Source: Avidesulfovibrio sp964369685
GTDB lineage: Bacteria; Desulfobacterota; Desulfovibrionia; Desulfovibrionales; Desulfovibrionaceae
DNA length: 64,000 bases
Assembly: GCA_964369685.1 (NCBI GenBank)
Contig: CAYJFB010000002.1
Coordinates: 62,001-126,000 of the forward strand
Direction of reading: 5' to 3'
In this document: one piece after another, positions 8,857 through 18,284 of the stretch
Position numbering within the stretch: position 1 is the first letter of the stretch
How the letters are laid out: each line of letters opens with the position of its first letter
The notes under the pieces: generated by a model
What the model was told of the DNA's origin: nothing
The model's input: the letters and a program-made list of their open reading frames with translations, nothing else
Databases searched by the model: none
Translations under genes and position numbers: made by a program

Positions 8857-9477
8857 TTAGGCTTCCAACTCGCGCATGGCAACGCGAACCAATTCTTCTG
8901 CGGGAAGTGTGGCATCAAGGACAATACACCGTTCGGGATGTTTTGCCGCCCAATCCAAAAAGCCTTCACGCACTCGGGTATGAAAAGCCAAGGTTTCTGC
9001 TTCAAAACGCCCTTCGCTGTCAGGATAGTCTCTTTCGGTGTTGCGACGGATAGCGCGTGACAGACCCAATGTGGGGGGAAGATCGAGAATGAGCGTTTTA
9101 TCAGGCCATAAGCCTTTAACGGCGGCATGATTGAGGGTATATACCACTTGAGGATCAAGCCCTCTGCCATAGCCTTGATAGACAATGGTTGAGTCAGCAT
9201 AGCGATCACAAATCACAATTTCTCCTGCTTCCAAAGCGGGACGAATCACTTCTTTGACATGCTGGGCGCGATCGGCCAAAAAAAGAAACAACTCTGCCTC
9301 GGCGCAAATGTTGGTTGAGGGGTTGAGCAACACTTTACGCAATGCCCGACCAAGTTCACAACCGCCGGGTTGACGTGTACTGCGAGCGTAACGCCCCTGA
9401 CGGGTCAGGCGTTCCATCAACAATTTTTGTAATGTTGATTTACCTGAACCTTCCATTCCTTCTAAAGTAATGAACAT
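8857..9477 (-). CDS. tmk: Thymidylate kinase
   Basis: The 206-residue protein is of normal length. It has the P-loop GMEGSGKST (7-15), the DRYADSTIVYQGYG substrate motif (about 91-104) and a lid-like region (RAIRRNTERDYPDSEGRFE). It phosphorylates dTMP to dTDP for DNA synthesis in the cytoplasm. Its ATG lies inside the 3' end of the upstream HD-domain gene with a 16-base overlap, so the two are coupled. Confidence 0.95.
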   Translation of the reverse strand: MFITLEGMEGSGKSTLQKLLMERLTRQGRYARSTRQPGGCELGRALRKVLLNPSTNICAEAELFLFLADRAQHVKEVIRPALEAGEIVICDRYADSTIVYQGYGRGLDPQVVYTLNHAAVKGLWPDKTLILDLPPTLGLSRAIRRNTERDYPDSEGRFEAETLAFHTRVREGFLDWAAKHPERCIVLDATLPAEELVRVAMRELEA

Positions 9478-10967
9478 TGCTTGACCTCTACTTTGTGAGA
9501 CGGAGTCTCATCTTGTTTGAGTTCGTTGGAAACAGATTCTTTGAACGTTGTTGAGGGTGCAGGGTTCGTTTGATCCTTGATTGAAGGATTATTGTTGGTT
9601 ATCGGTGTGGATATTTGTTGCCGCATTGATGAAGCGATTGTCTTTTGAGCGGCGGCTTCAGATTCTGCAAAGAGCAATTCTTCTTCGTCTATACTGCTGA
9701 GAACCGTATCTGTGGTTGGGGTATCATCATCCCAATGAATCCAATCATCATCGTCCGAGAGAATATCATAGGTTGTTGAAAGCGTCTCTGTTTGTGAAGA
9801 GGCTGTCGTATTTTCGAGGCGTTTTCCGTCTGCCAAGCAGATTTCGCAATCGGCTTCACCATCGATATTCCAGTCCCAAGGGGCGTCGTTAAACATTTCG
9901 TCCGTGGGAAGTTGCGGTGTTGAGGATATGGTCTCTTGTGTTGGGGTGTTTACAAAGGATACGGAGAGCGAATTGGTTTCTGTTTTTATCTCTTGCGGTG
10001 TTTGTGGCGCTTTATAGAGTGCGCGTTCCAAGGTTTTTTGATACGGAGACCATGAACCGAACTCTTGCTGTGCAAAAAGGGTACGACATTGAATCAATTT
10101 GGCGTCCACGTTATCGGCGAAGTGTAACGCCAAGGCTTCGGGGGTTTGCGGTAAACGCGGCGAACCGAATTCATATTGTCCGTGATGACTGAGAATGAGG
10201 TGTTGAAGGTGCATGATTAACGCAGGCTCGACTTCAGCGGCCTCTAAAAACGGTGTCAAATATTGGACAGCCAAATTGATGTGTCCGATAAGTTTGCCCA
10301 TGTCGGTATAGTCAATATGTAAGCTGTCAGACAATTCCCACACTTTACCAAGATCATGACACAGCGCGCCTGCAAGTAACGTTTGTTTATCTAATTCGGG
10401 ATAAATGCTCGCAAAACTCATGCAAACTCGACACACCCCCAAAGTGTGTTCAAGTAAGCCGCCTGCCCAAGCGTGGTGTACGCCTTTGGCTGCGGGGCTT
10501 GTCAAAAGGCGTTGTCTGAGGTCGGGATCGTCTAAAAGCGAAAAAACAAAGCGACGCCATGGTTCATGGGTAAACGTTTCACTACACAACATATACAATT
10601 CTTCCAGCATTTCTGTGGGGGCTTTGCTACTGGAGGGGATATAGAGATGCAGATCGACAGCACGTTGTTCTTCGTCACTCAAGAGGCGAAAGGAAGTTAT
10701 ATTGGCCTGCAGTTTATCGCGGTAGCTTTCAAGGCGTCCTTCTACGGCAGCAAGTTTTCCTGCCGCGATCGCTGTCAAGGTTTGGCTGAGCGGAGCCCAT
10801 ATACGCGCTTCCAACACCCCTGTAGCGTCTTTCAATTCCAAAAGCCAAAAGGGGCCGTTGCGTGCTTGTTTCTGTTGTGCGGAGTTCACAAGCAAGATGC
10901 AGGCCAGTTCACTGCCTGCGCTCATGTTTTCTATCGCTTGATGTTCTTGTTCAGCGTTTTTATTCAT
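9462..10967 (-). CDS. HD-domain OB-fold protein, YhaM-like exoribonuclease, with long acidic tail
   Basis: Residues about 20-110 look like the OB-fold of YhaM (FWLLELKDATGVLEARIW), which binds RNA. The HD phosphohydrolase domain follows, with HHAWAGGLLEHT, LCHDLGKVWEL and LILSHHGQYEFGSP providing the metal ligands (about 160-270). The first 320 residues therefore match YhaM-type 3'-5' exoribonucleases. The remaining ~180 residues are unlike the family: an acidic, Ser/Thr/Gln-rich and probably disordered tail (SDDDDWIHWDDDTP and similar). The ATG at 10967 is used with GAGG 13 bases upstream; a TTG at 10988 is possible. It ends in TAG. Confidence 0.75.
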   Translation of the reverse strand: MNKNAEQEHQAIENMSAGSELACILLVNSAQQKQARNGPFWLLELKDATGVLEARIWAPLSQTLTAIAAGKLAAVEGRLESYRDKLQANITSFRLLSDEEQRAVDLHLYIPSSSKAPTEMLEELYMLCSETFTHEPWRRFVFSLLDDPDLRQRLLTSPAAKGVHHAWAGGLLEHTLGVCRVCMSFASIYPELDKQTLLAGALCHDLGKVWELSDSLHIDYTDMGKLIGHINLAVQYLTPFLEAAEVEPALIMHLQHLILSHHGQYEFGSPRLPQTPEALALHFADNVDAKLIQCRTLFAQQEFGSWSPYQKTLERALYKAPQTPQEIKTETNSLSVSFVNTPTQETISSTPQLPTDEMFNDAPWDWNIDGEADCEICLADGKRLENTTASSQTETLSTTYDILSDDDDWIHWDDDTPTTDTVLSSIDEEELLFAESEAAAQKTIASSMRQQISTPITNNNPSIKDQTNPAPSTTFKESVSNELKQDETPSHKVEVKQCSLL

Positions 10968-11372
10968 TGTTTTCTTGTATCCTCGCAAAACAAGCTTGCC
11001 AGAAAAAAAAATTTTGACAAGTCTTTTTCTGTGGTGTGTTCAAGCTTTTAACGCACTTCACTTTTTTTAGAGGGAAATCATTTCTATGAAGCTCGTTCTT
11101 TCCCTATTTTTTATTATACCAAGGCTGTGTCTCTGACGTGCTCATCAAATCGAAGCGTTTTTATTATAAAGAGATACAAGAAAGTACAAATGAAAGCGAG
11201 TTCACATAAAATGATTTTGTGTGTTATATCAAGAAAGAGAAACAGACTTTGAGGGAGTGTATACAAAAATACAGGATCGAAAAAAACCGTAAAATCTGAC
11301 GCAAAGAGAACCGGAAAAGCGTTTATGTAAACAGGCTCTATTCCACTTTCAACGTAAATATACGCAGAGTGC
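10968..11372. other. Spacer between the HD gene and bioDA
   Basis: No gene is visible. It carries an AGGGAAA/TTTCCCT inverted repeat around 11071-11100 followed by a T-rich run on the plus strand, and the second copy of the 111-bp repeat. Confidence 0.5.
11200..11311. repeat. Dispersed ~111-bp repeat, copy 2
   Basis: It is about 80% identical by eye to 2101-2211 in the same orientation, with one-base length difference. It sits just downstream of the bioDA stop. Both copies lie beside the 3' end of minus-strand genes. Confidence 0.6.
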
Positions 11373-13442
11373 TTACAAACCGTTTGCATCGACAACGTTT
11401 CGAACAGCAGTAGTGAGTGCCAGAATATCATCATTCGTGCTGATAAAGGGCGGCATGAGATAAATAAGACGTCCAAAGGGACGAATCCAAACGCCTTGTT
11501 CAACAAAAAAATCTTGCAATATTGACACATTGACAGGTTTCTTCATTTCTACAACACCAATAGCACCAAGTACACGCACATCCGCAACCTGTGGACTTTG
11601 GCGGCACGGTTCAAGACCTCTATGCAACGCAGCGGCAATTCGTGTAACACGATCACGCCACGGCGATTCCAACAGTAGATGAAGGCTTTCAAGCGCCACC
11701 GCACACGCCAACGGATTGGCCATAAATGTGGGACCGTGCATGAACACGCCGTTGTCGGCAGAAATGCCTGTAGCAACGTGTTCGGTGGTGATTGTTGCCG
11801 CCAAGGTCATGGTTCCGCCTGTAAGGGCTTTTCCAAGACACAATATATCTGGAGTGATGCCTGCCCATTCCGAAGCAAAAAGTTTACCCGTTCTGCCAAA
11901 ACCTGTCGCGATTTCATCCGCAATCAATAAAAGATTATACTGATCACACAGCTGACGCACACGGCGTAGATATTCGGGATGATAAAACCACACTCCTCCC
12001 GCGCCTTGAACAATCGGTTCCAGAATGACCCCTGCAAGCTCTTGGTGATGTCTGTGAACGGCCTCTTCAAAAGCCACCATAGATTCAACCTGAAACGGTT
12101 GATCAAAGCGACAACTCGGACGTTCTATAAAAAGATGTTCATTCAACACGCCTTGAAAAAGCGAGTGCATGCCGTTGATGGGATCACAAACCCCCATTGC
12201 ACCTTGGGTGTCGCCATGATAACCGCCACGCGGCACCAAAAAACGTGTCCGTTGCGGTTCTTTTTGCGCCTGCCAATATTGAACAGCCATTTTCAAAGCC
12301 ACTTCAACAGCCACAGAGCCGGAGTCTGCCCAAAAAAAACGTTCCAATCGTTTTGGCAGTAATGGCAACAACATTTGAGCAAGTTCTACGGCAGGCTTGT
12401 GTGTCAATCCACCAAACATGATGTGCGGCATGCGCCCTGCTTGCTCACGCAACGCCTTGAGCAGACGCGGATGTCCATACCCATGGATCGCACACCACCA
12501 TGACGACATGCCGTCAATCAATGTGTGTCCGTCTGCCAAACGAATACACGTTCCTTTGGCAGAAGACACCGTGCGCACAGGCAAAGGGTTTGTTGCCGAA
12601 GTATACGGATGCCAAAGATGTTGACGATCAAAATTTAACAAAGCCTGTTGTTTATCTTGTAAATCTACAACAGAAACAGGCTTTGTCAAACACGCCACAA
12701 GCGGTTGCAGATGATGGGCTTGTTGTGTCCATGCCGCTTGACGCAGTTTTTCATCAGCGTTTTGCAGATCGGCATGATAGGGCAGCGTAAACACGGGAAT
12801 CGTTGTACCGACAAGACGTTGGAAGGTTGTGATGTTGTCGTTTAAAAGAGCGGCTGTTGCGGTATCATGGTTTGCAACGGGACGCGTGTGGTTAAAAACC
12901 ACTCCTGCCAACGACAGTCCCGAATCATGTAAAACCCGTACAGACAACAACGCATGGTTCAACGCGCCCAAGCGGTTATGAATCACCAACAATACAGGAA
13001 GTTGCAACGCAATCATCAAATCCAACATGCTTTCTTCAACAGAAAGCGGCACCATAATACCGCCTGCACCTTCGATCAAAAGATTGGTGTGTTTTTTTCC
13101 CGTGTGCGAATCATCATTATACCTCTCTTGAATCCGTTTTACCAAATCACGGACTGTAAGCCGACGTTGTTCTTGTTCTGCGGCAAGGTGCGGCGATGCC
13201 GCCATCCGAAAGGATTCAAGTGTGCAGATCGTCCTGTTGTCGTGGTGCGGGACGGCTTCACGATAGCACGCTTCGTCACCGTCGCTCTGCGCACAGGCAA
13301 CCCCCGTTTGTACAGGCTTGATCGCATGGCAAAGCACACCGTTTAATGATGCTGCACGCAACAACCCTGCCATGACAACACTTTTTCCGACATCAGTATC
13401 AGTACCCGTTACAAAAAGTCCATGCATCATGTCGTACACCAT
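11373..13442 (-). CDS. bioDA: Fused dethiobiotin synthetase / DAPA aminotransferase (BioD-BioA)
   Basis: Residues 1 to about 225 are BioD: the P-loop GTDTDVGKS near the start, KPVQTG (substrate lysine region) and LIEGAGGIMVPL. Residues about 260-689 are BioA: LWHPYTS at its start, the GMSSWWCAIHGYGHP block, DEIATGFGRTG and LGKALTGGTM with the PLP-binding lysine. BioA converts KAPA to DAPA and BioD closes the ureido ring to dethiobiotin, so the fusion joins consecutive steps of biotin synthesis. The BioD-then-BioA order is that of the plant BIO3-BIO1 protein. The start is uncertain (GTG 13445, ATG 13442, ATG 13430 or 13427); no strong ribosome site helps. No other bio gene is adjacent. Confidence 0.9.
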   Translation of the reverse strand: MVYDMMHGLFVTGTDTDVGKSVVMAGLLRAASLNGVLCHAIKPVQTGVACAQSDGDEACYREAVPHHDNRTICTLESFRMAASPHLAAEQEQRRLTVRDLVKRIQERYNDDSHTGKKHTNLLIEGAGGIMVPLSVEESMLDLMIALQLPVLLVIHNRLGALNHALLSVRVLHDSGLSLAGVVFNHTRPVANHDTATAALLNDNITTFQRLVGTTIPVFTLPYHADLQNADEKLRQAAWTQQAHHLQPLVACLTKPVSVVDLQDKQQALLNFDRQHLWHPYTSATNPLPVRTVSSAKGTCIRLADGHTLIDGMSSWWCAIHGYGHPRLLKALREQAGRMPHIMFGGLTHKPAVELAQMLLPLLPKRLERFFWADSGSVAVEVALKMAVQYWQAQKEPQRTRFLVPRGGYHGDTQGAMGVCDPINGMHSLFQGVLNEHLFIERPSCRFDQPFQVESMVAFEEAVHRHHQELAGVILEPIVQGAGGVWFYHPEYLRRVRQLCDQYNLLLIADEIATGFGRTGKLFASEWAGITPDILCLGKALTGGTMTLAATITTEHVATGISADNGVFMHGPTFMANPLACAVALESLHLLLESPWRDRVTRIAAALHRGLEPCRQSPQVADVRVLGAIGVVEMKKPVNVSILQDFFVEQGVWIRPFGRLIYLMPPFISTNDDILALTTAVRNVVDANGL

Positions 13443-13636
13443 CACTTTATAGAATCATGTATTTTTCATTAAAAACAGCAACAAATGGAATTCCAGAGTC
13501 ATTGCACTGCAACGTTTTCCAAGCACATTTAAGGGCTGTTTCTAAGTAAAAGCTTTCAAGTACTGTTTACTGTTCATGACTATTTATATTTTTTGGGGTC
13601 AAAAAACGTAAGCGATGCTTCTCAAAGCCGCTTAGA

Positions 13637-13711
13637 CTGCGGAGGTTTCAGTGCGCAGCAATGAAACCTCCGCAGAATCAAGGGGGTTTGGGGGAGTTTA
13701 ACTCCCCCAAA
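13637..13711 (+). repeat. Two-hairpin dispersed element, copy A
   Basis: First hairpin: CTGCGGAGGTTTCA (13637-13650) pairs perfectly with 13662-13675. The link AATCAAGGGGG follows. The second hairpin has arms TTTGGGGGAGTT and AACTCCCCCAAA around one base (13687-13711), then an A run. It lies between the end of the moeA-like gene and the start of bioDA. Confidence 0.7.
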
Positions 13712-13723
13712 TAAAAAAAACAC

Positions 13724-15658
13724 TTATACGCGATGTAACCCTTGCCCGGGCTGCATGACTTGTCCTGTCAGTGTGGTCTCATAGCCACCAAGGCCTTGAA
13801 TACGTTCAAGACAGACAGGATTTTTCAGTAAGGTGAGCAATGATTGTACACCGACATCTTCGCTGAACTTGAGCGGAATAACCAAATCATAGCGTTCTTT
13901 GGTCAAAGGAATAAAGTCCAAGCCCAAGGCTTGCGCGGCGGCATGAATGCCCATACAGCAATCTGCCGTACCGGCCAAGACATTGGCCGCCACAGCCATA
14001 TGAGTGGCCTCTTCTTTTTCATAGCCTTGAATGCGTTGCCCTGCAATCTCTTGCTGTTTCAGCAAATGATCCAACAAAATACGCGTACCCGCACCGCGTT
14101 GGCGATTGATAAACCGAACACGAATGAGATCTCGCAACTCAGTGATTTCAAGAGGATTCCCGGGCAACACCATCAAACCTTGATGCCGAATGGCTAAATT
14201 AACAACAAGCACTTCTTGGTTTGGAATAAACTGCTTCAAAAAAGGAAAATTAAAGTCACCGCTCTCTGTATCAAATAAATGCATACCCGAAAAATGACAA
14301 AAACCGTTTTTCAAAGCATTGAGCCCGCCCATACTACCTACATGTGCAGACACAAGCCCAAAGGCTTCGGGTAACGCCATCAATTCATCAGCCAACACAT
14401 CCAACGTGTTGTCATGGCTCCCCACACACACAAGATTGCGTTGCAAGCTTTCTTCAGGAATATGCAAAGCCGCCTTGACCGACTGTCCTTCTGTGAAACC
14501 TTCAGAAATAGCGGGCACATCGACACTGGCCTGTCCTCTGGTAACCGAAGTGATGTTTCCTGCACCGCGTCCCAACGGCGTACCAATATAGACTTCTCCG
14601 ACACGCCCCACAGACAAAAACACACGTTCAACCTTACCTATTTGCGAAGGAATTGAGCGTGTTAAACGCAGTTCAATACACGGTTTTTGCGGTACGGGAC
14701 GACGAGTCAGCCATGCGAGCGTGGGCTTGATCAATTCTTCATAACACACCAACGTGCTCACAGGGTATCCGGGCGCACCAAACACGGGTTTGCCATGGCA
14801 ATTGGCCACTAATGACGGTTTACCGGGCATGATCGCAAGACCATGCACCAACACAGTGCCTTCTTTCTCAAGAATACTGCGTGTATAGTCTTTGCTCCCC
14901 GCAGAAGAACCTGCACAAACAATGACCATATGTGCTTTGCTGTCCAAGGCGTGCAACAACGCTTTGTGTAACAATTCTGGATTATCGGGCACGGGTTTCA
15001 AACATTCAACAAGACAACCCATCTGATGTAACAACGCCGTGAGCACTTGTGAATTGGACTCGACAACTTCCCCCTTCCCCGGTTCGGGACGTTTTGAAAA
15101 ATCAAGGATCTCATCACCCGTCGGAATAATGCGTACCAAAGGCTTTTGCCACACATTCACATCCCAAACACCGCCCGAAAGCAATGCGCCGACATCCCAG
15201 GCTTGGACAAGATGATTTTGTGAAAAGAGCAATTCTGTGGCGACAATGTCCTCACCGATACGTCGAACGTGTTGCCACGGATAGACAGGGTGTTCGATGT
15301 CAATACCATTTTCACGCTTAACAACGTGTTCAATCATGATCACCGCGTCGCACCCTTGAGGCAATGGATTGCCGGTGTTTACGGCAAAACACTGTTCGCC
15401 CTCAACAAGATACACAGGCTTGCTTTCACGCGCCATAAATGTGGCCAATGAATGTACGGCGTATCCATCCATGGCGGCACAGTGAGCAATGGGCGAAGAA
15501 TGGCGCGCGCTGACGGCTTGAGCAAGAACACGCCCCGAAGCTTCCTGCGCAGGAATCACTTCGCTAACAATCAATTCTTCTCGATTTACGGACGCAAAAA
15601 TACGCGCTCTGGCCTCTGTAGGAGAGACAGTAGAAAGATACACATTTCTTTGAAACAT
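13724..15658 (-). CDS. MoeA-like molybdenum insertion protein fused to a PBP-like domain
   Basis: The 644-residue protein has a MoeA half (residues 1 to about 400: HCAAMDGYAV, NTGNPLPQGCDAVIMIE, IIPTGDEIL, VIVCAGSSAGSKDYT, VFGAPGYPVSTLV) and a C-terminal periplasmic-binding-like domain (about 425-630: GSHDNTLDVLADEL, INRQRGAGTRILLD, GTADCCMGIHAAA) known from MoeA-PBP fusions. MoeA inserts molybdenum or tungsten into molybdopterin. The C-terminal domain is LysR/ModA-like and may sense metal or cofactor. The 'GAGN' seen in place of the usual serine-rich loop is left unassessed. ATG 15658 is chosen because AAGGA is eight bases upstream. A 14-bp inverted repeat lies just upstream. Confidence 0.85.
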   Translation of the reverse strand: MFQRNVYLSTVSPTEARARIFASVNREELIVSEVIPAQEASGRVLAQAVSARHSSPIAHCAAMDGYAVHSLATFMARESKPVYLVEGEQCFAVNTGNPLPQGCDAVIMIEHVVKRENGIDIEHPVYPWQHVRRIGEDIVATELLFSQNHLVQAWDVGALLSGGVWDVNVWQKPLVRIIPTGDEILDFSKRPEPGKGEVVESNSQVLTALLHQMGCLVECLKPVPDNPELLHKALLHALDSKAHMVIVCAGSSAGSKDYTRSILEKEGTVLVHGLAIMPGKPSLVANCHGKPVFGAPGYPVSTLVCYEELIKPTLAWLTRRPVPQKPCIELRLTRSIPSQIGKVERVFLSVGRVGEVYIGTPLGRGAGNITSVTRGQASVDVPAISEGFTEGQSVKAALHIPEESLQRNLVCVGSHDNTLDVLADELMALPEAFGLVSAHVGSMGGLNALKNGFCHFSGMHLFDTESGDFNFPFLKQFIPNQEVLVVNLAIRHQGLMVLPGNPLEITELRDLIRVRFINRQRGAGTRILLDHLLKQQEIAGQRIQGYEKEEATHMAVAANVLAGTADCCMGIHAAAQALGLDFIPLTKERYDLVIPLKFSEDVGVQSLLTLLKNPVCLERIQGLGGYETTLTGQVMQPGQGLHRV

Positions 15659-15677
15659 ATGATAAATCCTTATAAAA

Positions 15678-15723
15678 CAACATTGAGATCGAAACAGCGC
15701 AAGCCATTCCGATCTCAATGTTG
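15678..15723. promoter_or_regulatory. 14-bp inverted repeat in the moeA-like leader
   Basis: CAACATTGAGATCG (15678-15691) and CGATCTCAATGTTG (15710-15723) are perfect complements around an 18-base loop, 20 bases before the ATG. It could be an operator for a metal-responsive regulator or an mRNA hairpin controlling translation. Confidence 0.5.
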
Positions 15724-15852
15724 ACTCTCTAAGCCAAAACATATTGTTGAATCTTTATGCCTACACCAATGTTTTATACTGTCTTATGTTTTACAGCGTA
15801 ACATCCTTGGAGGCATATAACGTAAATCAACTATTTTTGCAAAGCCTATATG

Positions 15853-16419
15853 CTATGCGGCATCAAGGTATGCAAAAAGTTCTTTTGCTTCAACATTTTC
15901 AGGTTGATTGATCAAAGCAGCTTCAAGATGTGCACGCGCTTCATCATGGCGTCCGAGACTGATTAAACAACCTGCCAAAGATACACGAATTTCTGTACTT
16001 TCCGGAAAAGAAATCAAACTTTTTTCAAGACATACCAAAACACGATCCAATTTTTGCAATTGATAGCCTTCACGCACCAAGCAATTGAGGGCAATCATGT
16101 TTCCGGCATTGCTGGCGAGTGATTTTTCAAAGAAATCAAAAGCTTCCGCATGAAATCCCGTTTCCATTTTAATGAGTCCGAGTCCGGCCAAAGCTTTATC
16201 GTTTTCTTGTATGTCTAAGGTGCGTGTATAGAAAGTGGCTGCGGTTTCGAAATCACCACGTTGTACGGCGATGGTTGCGAGTCCAAGGATCGGATCGATC
16301 TGATCATCGGCAGCTTCACACGCTTTTTGATAATAGCCTTCAGCCTTGTCATAATCACGCATAAACAGATAGCATTCACCAAGTTCTTTGTTGATTTCGT
16401 AATCGAGTTGGTTATTCAT
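15853..16419 (-). CDS. TPR-repeat protein
   Basis: The 188-residue protein consists of about five tetratricopeptide repeats, seen as the W/L-G-Y-A-F-P-like spacing (ELGECYLFMRDYDKAEGYYQ, AFDFFEKSLASNAGNMIALN, RHDEARAHLEAALINQPENV). There is no signal peptide or other domain, so it is probably a cytoplasmic scaffold. Partners are unknown. The ATG at 16419 is preceded by GGGGG five bases upstream, which favours it over the GTG at 16431. It ends in TAG. Confidence 0.75.
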   Translation of the reverse strand: MNNQLDYEINKELGECYLFMRDYDKAEGYYQKACEAADDQIDPILGLATIAVQRGDFETAATFYTRTLDIQENDKALAGLGLIKMETGFHAEAFDFFEKSLASNAGNMIALNCLVREGYQLQKLDRVLVCLEKSLISFPESTEIRVSLAGCLISLGRHDEARAHLEAALINQPENVEAKELFAYLDAA

Positions 16420-16679
16420 TGTATCCCCCACGGCGGATTGTTTATTCGCTGTTGCTGCGTATGGTTATGGTCTATACAGAATCGAGTATCGATTCTGTGC
16501 GTTCCAATCGTTGTTAAAAAGATAATTGCAACAAACGATCCAAAATAAAACAAACTGTATTTTCAGGATCTTAAAAATACATAACGCATAAAAAGGAAAA
16601 AAACTCCACCCTCATGTGGGTAAAGTTTGCCGTGTAGATCAGGTCTATACTGAGTATTTTTTAAAAGAGAAAGAAGAAA

Positions 16680-16709
16680 GGGGGCACAACCTTTAATAGA
16701 AGTGCCCCC
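16680..16709 (-). terminator. Intrinsic terminator of the BCCT gene
   Basis: GGGGGCAC and GTGCCCCC form an 8-bp stem, followed on the minus strand by a T-rich run (TTTCTTCTTTCTC). It begins 15 bases after the BCCT stop. The rest of the spacer 16420-16724 shows nothing else except an AT-rich promoter-like stretch before the TPR gene. Confidence 0.75.
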
Positions 16710-16724
16710 GGGAAAGATAAAAAG

Positions 16725-18284
16725 TTATTCTTTCAAAATTGTTTCGTCGTTATGCATCATTTTATAAATAGAAAGAATATATGCGAAAGAGATAAAAATA
16801 AAAGGACTGGCCATAACCATAGCCAAGGACTTGATTGCAGCAAAACCACCTGTCACCTGGAAAAGAATTCCCGTAAAACCAATCACACACCCCCAGAACA
16901 TACGAATCCGCACTCCGGGAGCCTGCACTCCCACAGGTGATGTTTGCTGAGCAATAAACTGTGAGGCAGCATCAGCGGTGGTGATGGCAAACAAACAGAA
17001 ACTAATGAACGCCACAAAACTGAGCAGCGTTCCCATCGGCATAGAGCCCAAAAGGATATAAAGTCCGCGTTCCGGGTTGCTTTGCACAGCTTCCCAAAGC
17101 TGAAGAATTTCAGTAATTTCTGCATAACATGCCGAACCACCCCAAACAGAAAACCAAATAATGGTCATCGCCGTCGGCACAAGCACCGCGCCAATAATAT
17201 ATTCGCGCATGGTGCGCCCTTTTGAAATACGGGCAATAAAACCGCCTGTAAAAGGAATATAGGTGACCATCCAAAGAATATAGAACGTAAACCAAAAACC
17301 CATCCATTGTCTGGATTCAAATTTCACAGCATCTGTCCAGAAGAGCATTCTGGGAATTGAAGAAAGATATTCACCTGTGGCTTGCAAGGTCAAGTTGAGC
17401 AAATATACAATCGATGCAGGACCAAAGAAAAGAACAAGCACCAACAGTGTCAGGGTAATTATCGTGTTGCCTTCACTCAAGTAACGCATTCCCTTGGCAA
17501 GACCGGTGACTGAACTTAAAATATACGCACAAATAAAAAATAACATGACCGCAAATTGACCGATAGCACCAAGTTCAATATTCCAAAGAATTTTAAACGC
17601 ATAGGTGATTGAAGCTACCCCAAGGCCAATCATCATGGCTACACCGCCAATGGTGGCAACACCGGCAGCCACATCGGCAAATTTACCAATAAATGAATCA
17701 TTACAGTTCTCACCAAGCAAACCATAGAGCCCTGTAGAAGTACGTAGAGGTTTATTATAGCGATATGCGGCATAACCGATAGCCCATCCCCCAACAGCAA
17801 ACAACGGCCAGCCAAAAAGTGACCAGTGTACAATAGATAAACGCACAGCCTCAGGCACCGCTTCTTGTTTGCCGACAACACCGGCGTCGATTACTGTAAT
17901 CGCTTGATAAATATGAAAAAGTGGCTCGGCAACGCCAAAAATGACAAAACCTGTGCCTAAAGCTGCACAGAACAACATGGCAACCCAAGCAAAGAAAGAA
18001 AATTCCGGTTGATCGGTTTGAGCACCAAGCTTTATATGACTGAATCTTGAAGAACACAGCATCCATAAACTCGCCAGAACAGAAGACGTGCCCGAAAGCA
18101 AAATAATCCATCCCAAATATTTCATGATAGCTTGTTGGATTGTAGAAAAAACTGCGCTCGTTCCTGTCGGATCAATAATGGCATAAATAATGATAGCGGC
18201 ATAAATCAGCGTGAGCGGCCAAAAAATTTTAGCGTCATACTCACCAATAATACTAAATTTTTTCGTACTCGGAGTTGAGTTCAT
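16725..18284 (-). CDS. BCCT-family transporter (betaine/carnitine/choline type)
   Basis: The 519-residue protein has about twelve membrane segments. BCCT hallmarks are present: EAVRLSIVHWSLFGWPLFA, GLGVASITYAF and the FIARISKGRTMREY loop. However, the normally tryptophan-rich helix before that loop (WTxFYWAWWISWxPFVG) reads FTFYILWMVTYIPFTG, so the aromatic box that binds trimethylammonium groups is altered. The substrate may not be classic betaine. AGGAG lies before the ATG. It is divergent from mttB, which suggests import of a methylated amine or its precursor. Two tiny coupled reading frames precede it. Confidence 0.85.
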   Translation of the reverse strand: MNSTPSTKKFSIIGEYDAKIFWPLTLIYAAIIIYAIIDPTGTSAVFSTIQQAIMKYLGWIILLSGTSSVLASLWMLCSSRFSHIKLGAQTDQPEFSFFAWVAMLFCAALGTGFVIFGVAEPLFHIYQAITVIDAGVVGKQEAVPEAVRLSIVHWSLFGWPLFAVGGWAIGYAAYRYNKPLRTSTGLYGLLGENCNDSFIGKFADVAAGVATIGGVAMMIGLGVASITYAFKILWNIELGAIGQFAVMLFFICAYILSSVTGLAKGMRYLSEGNTIITLTLLVLVLFFGPASIVYLLNLTLQATGEYLSSIPRMLFWTDAVKFESRQWMGFWFTFYILWMVTYIPFTGGFIARISKGRTMREYIIGAVLVPTAMTIIWFSVWGGSACYAEITEILQLWEAVQSNPERGLYILLGSMPMGTLLSFVAFISFCLFAITTADAASQFIAQQTSPVGVQAPGVRIRMFWGCVIGFTGILFQVTGGFAAIKSLAMVMASPFIFISFAYILSIYKMMHNDETILKE

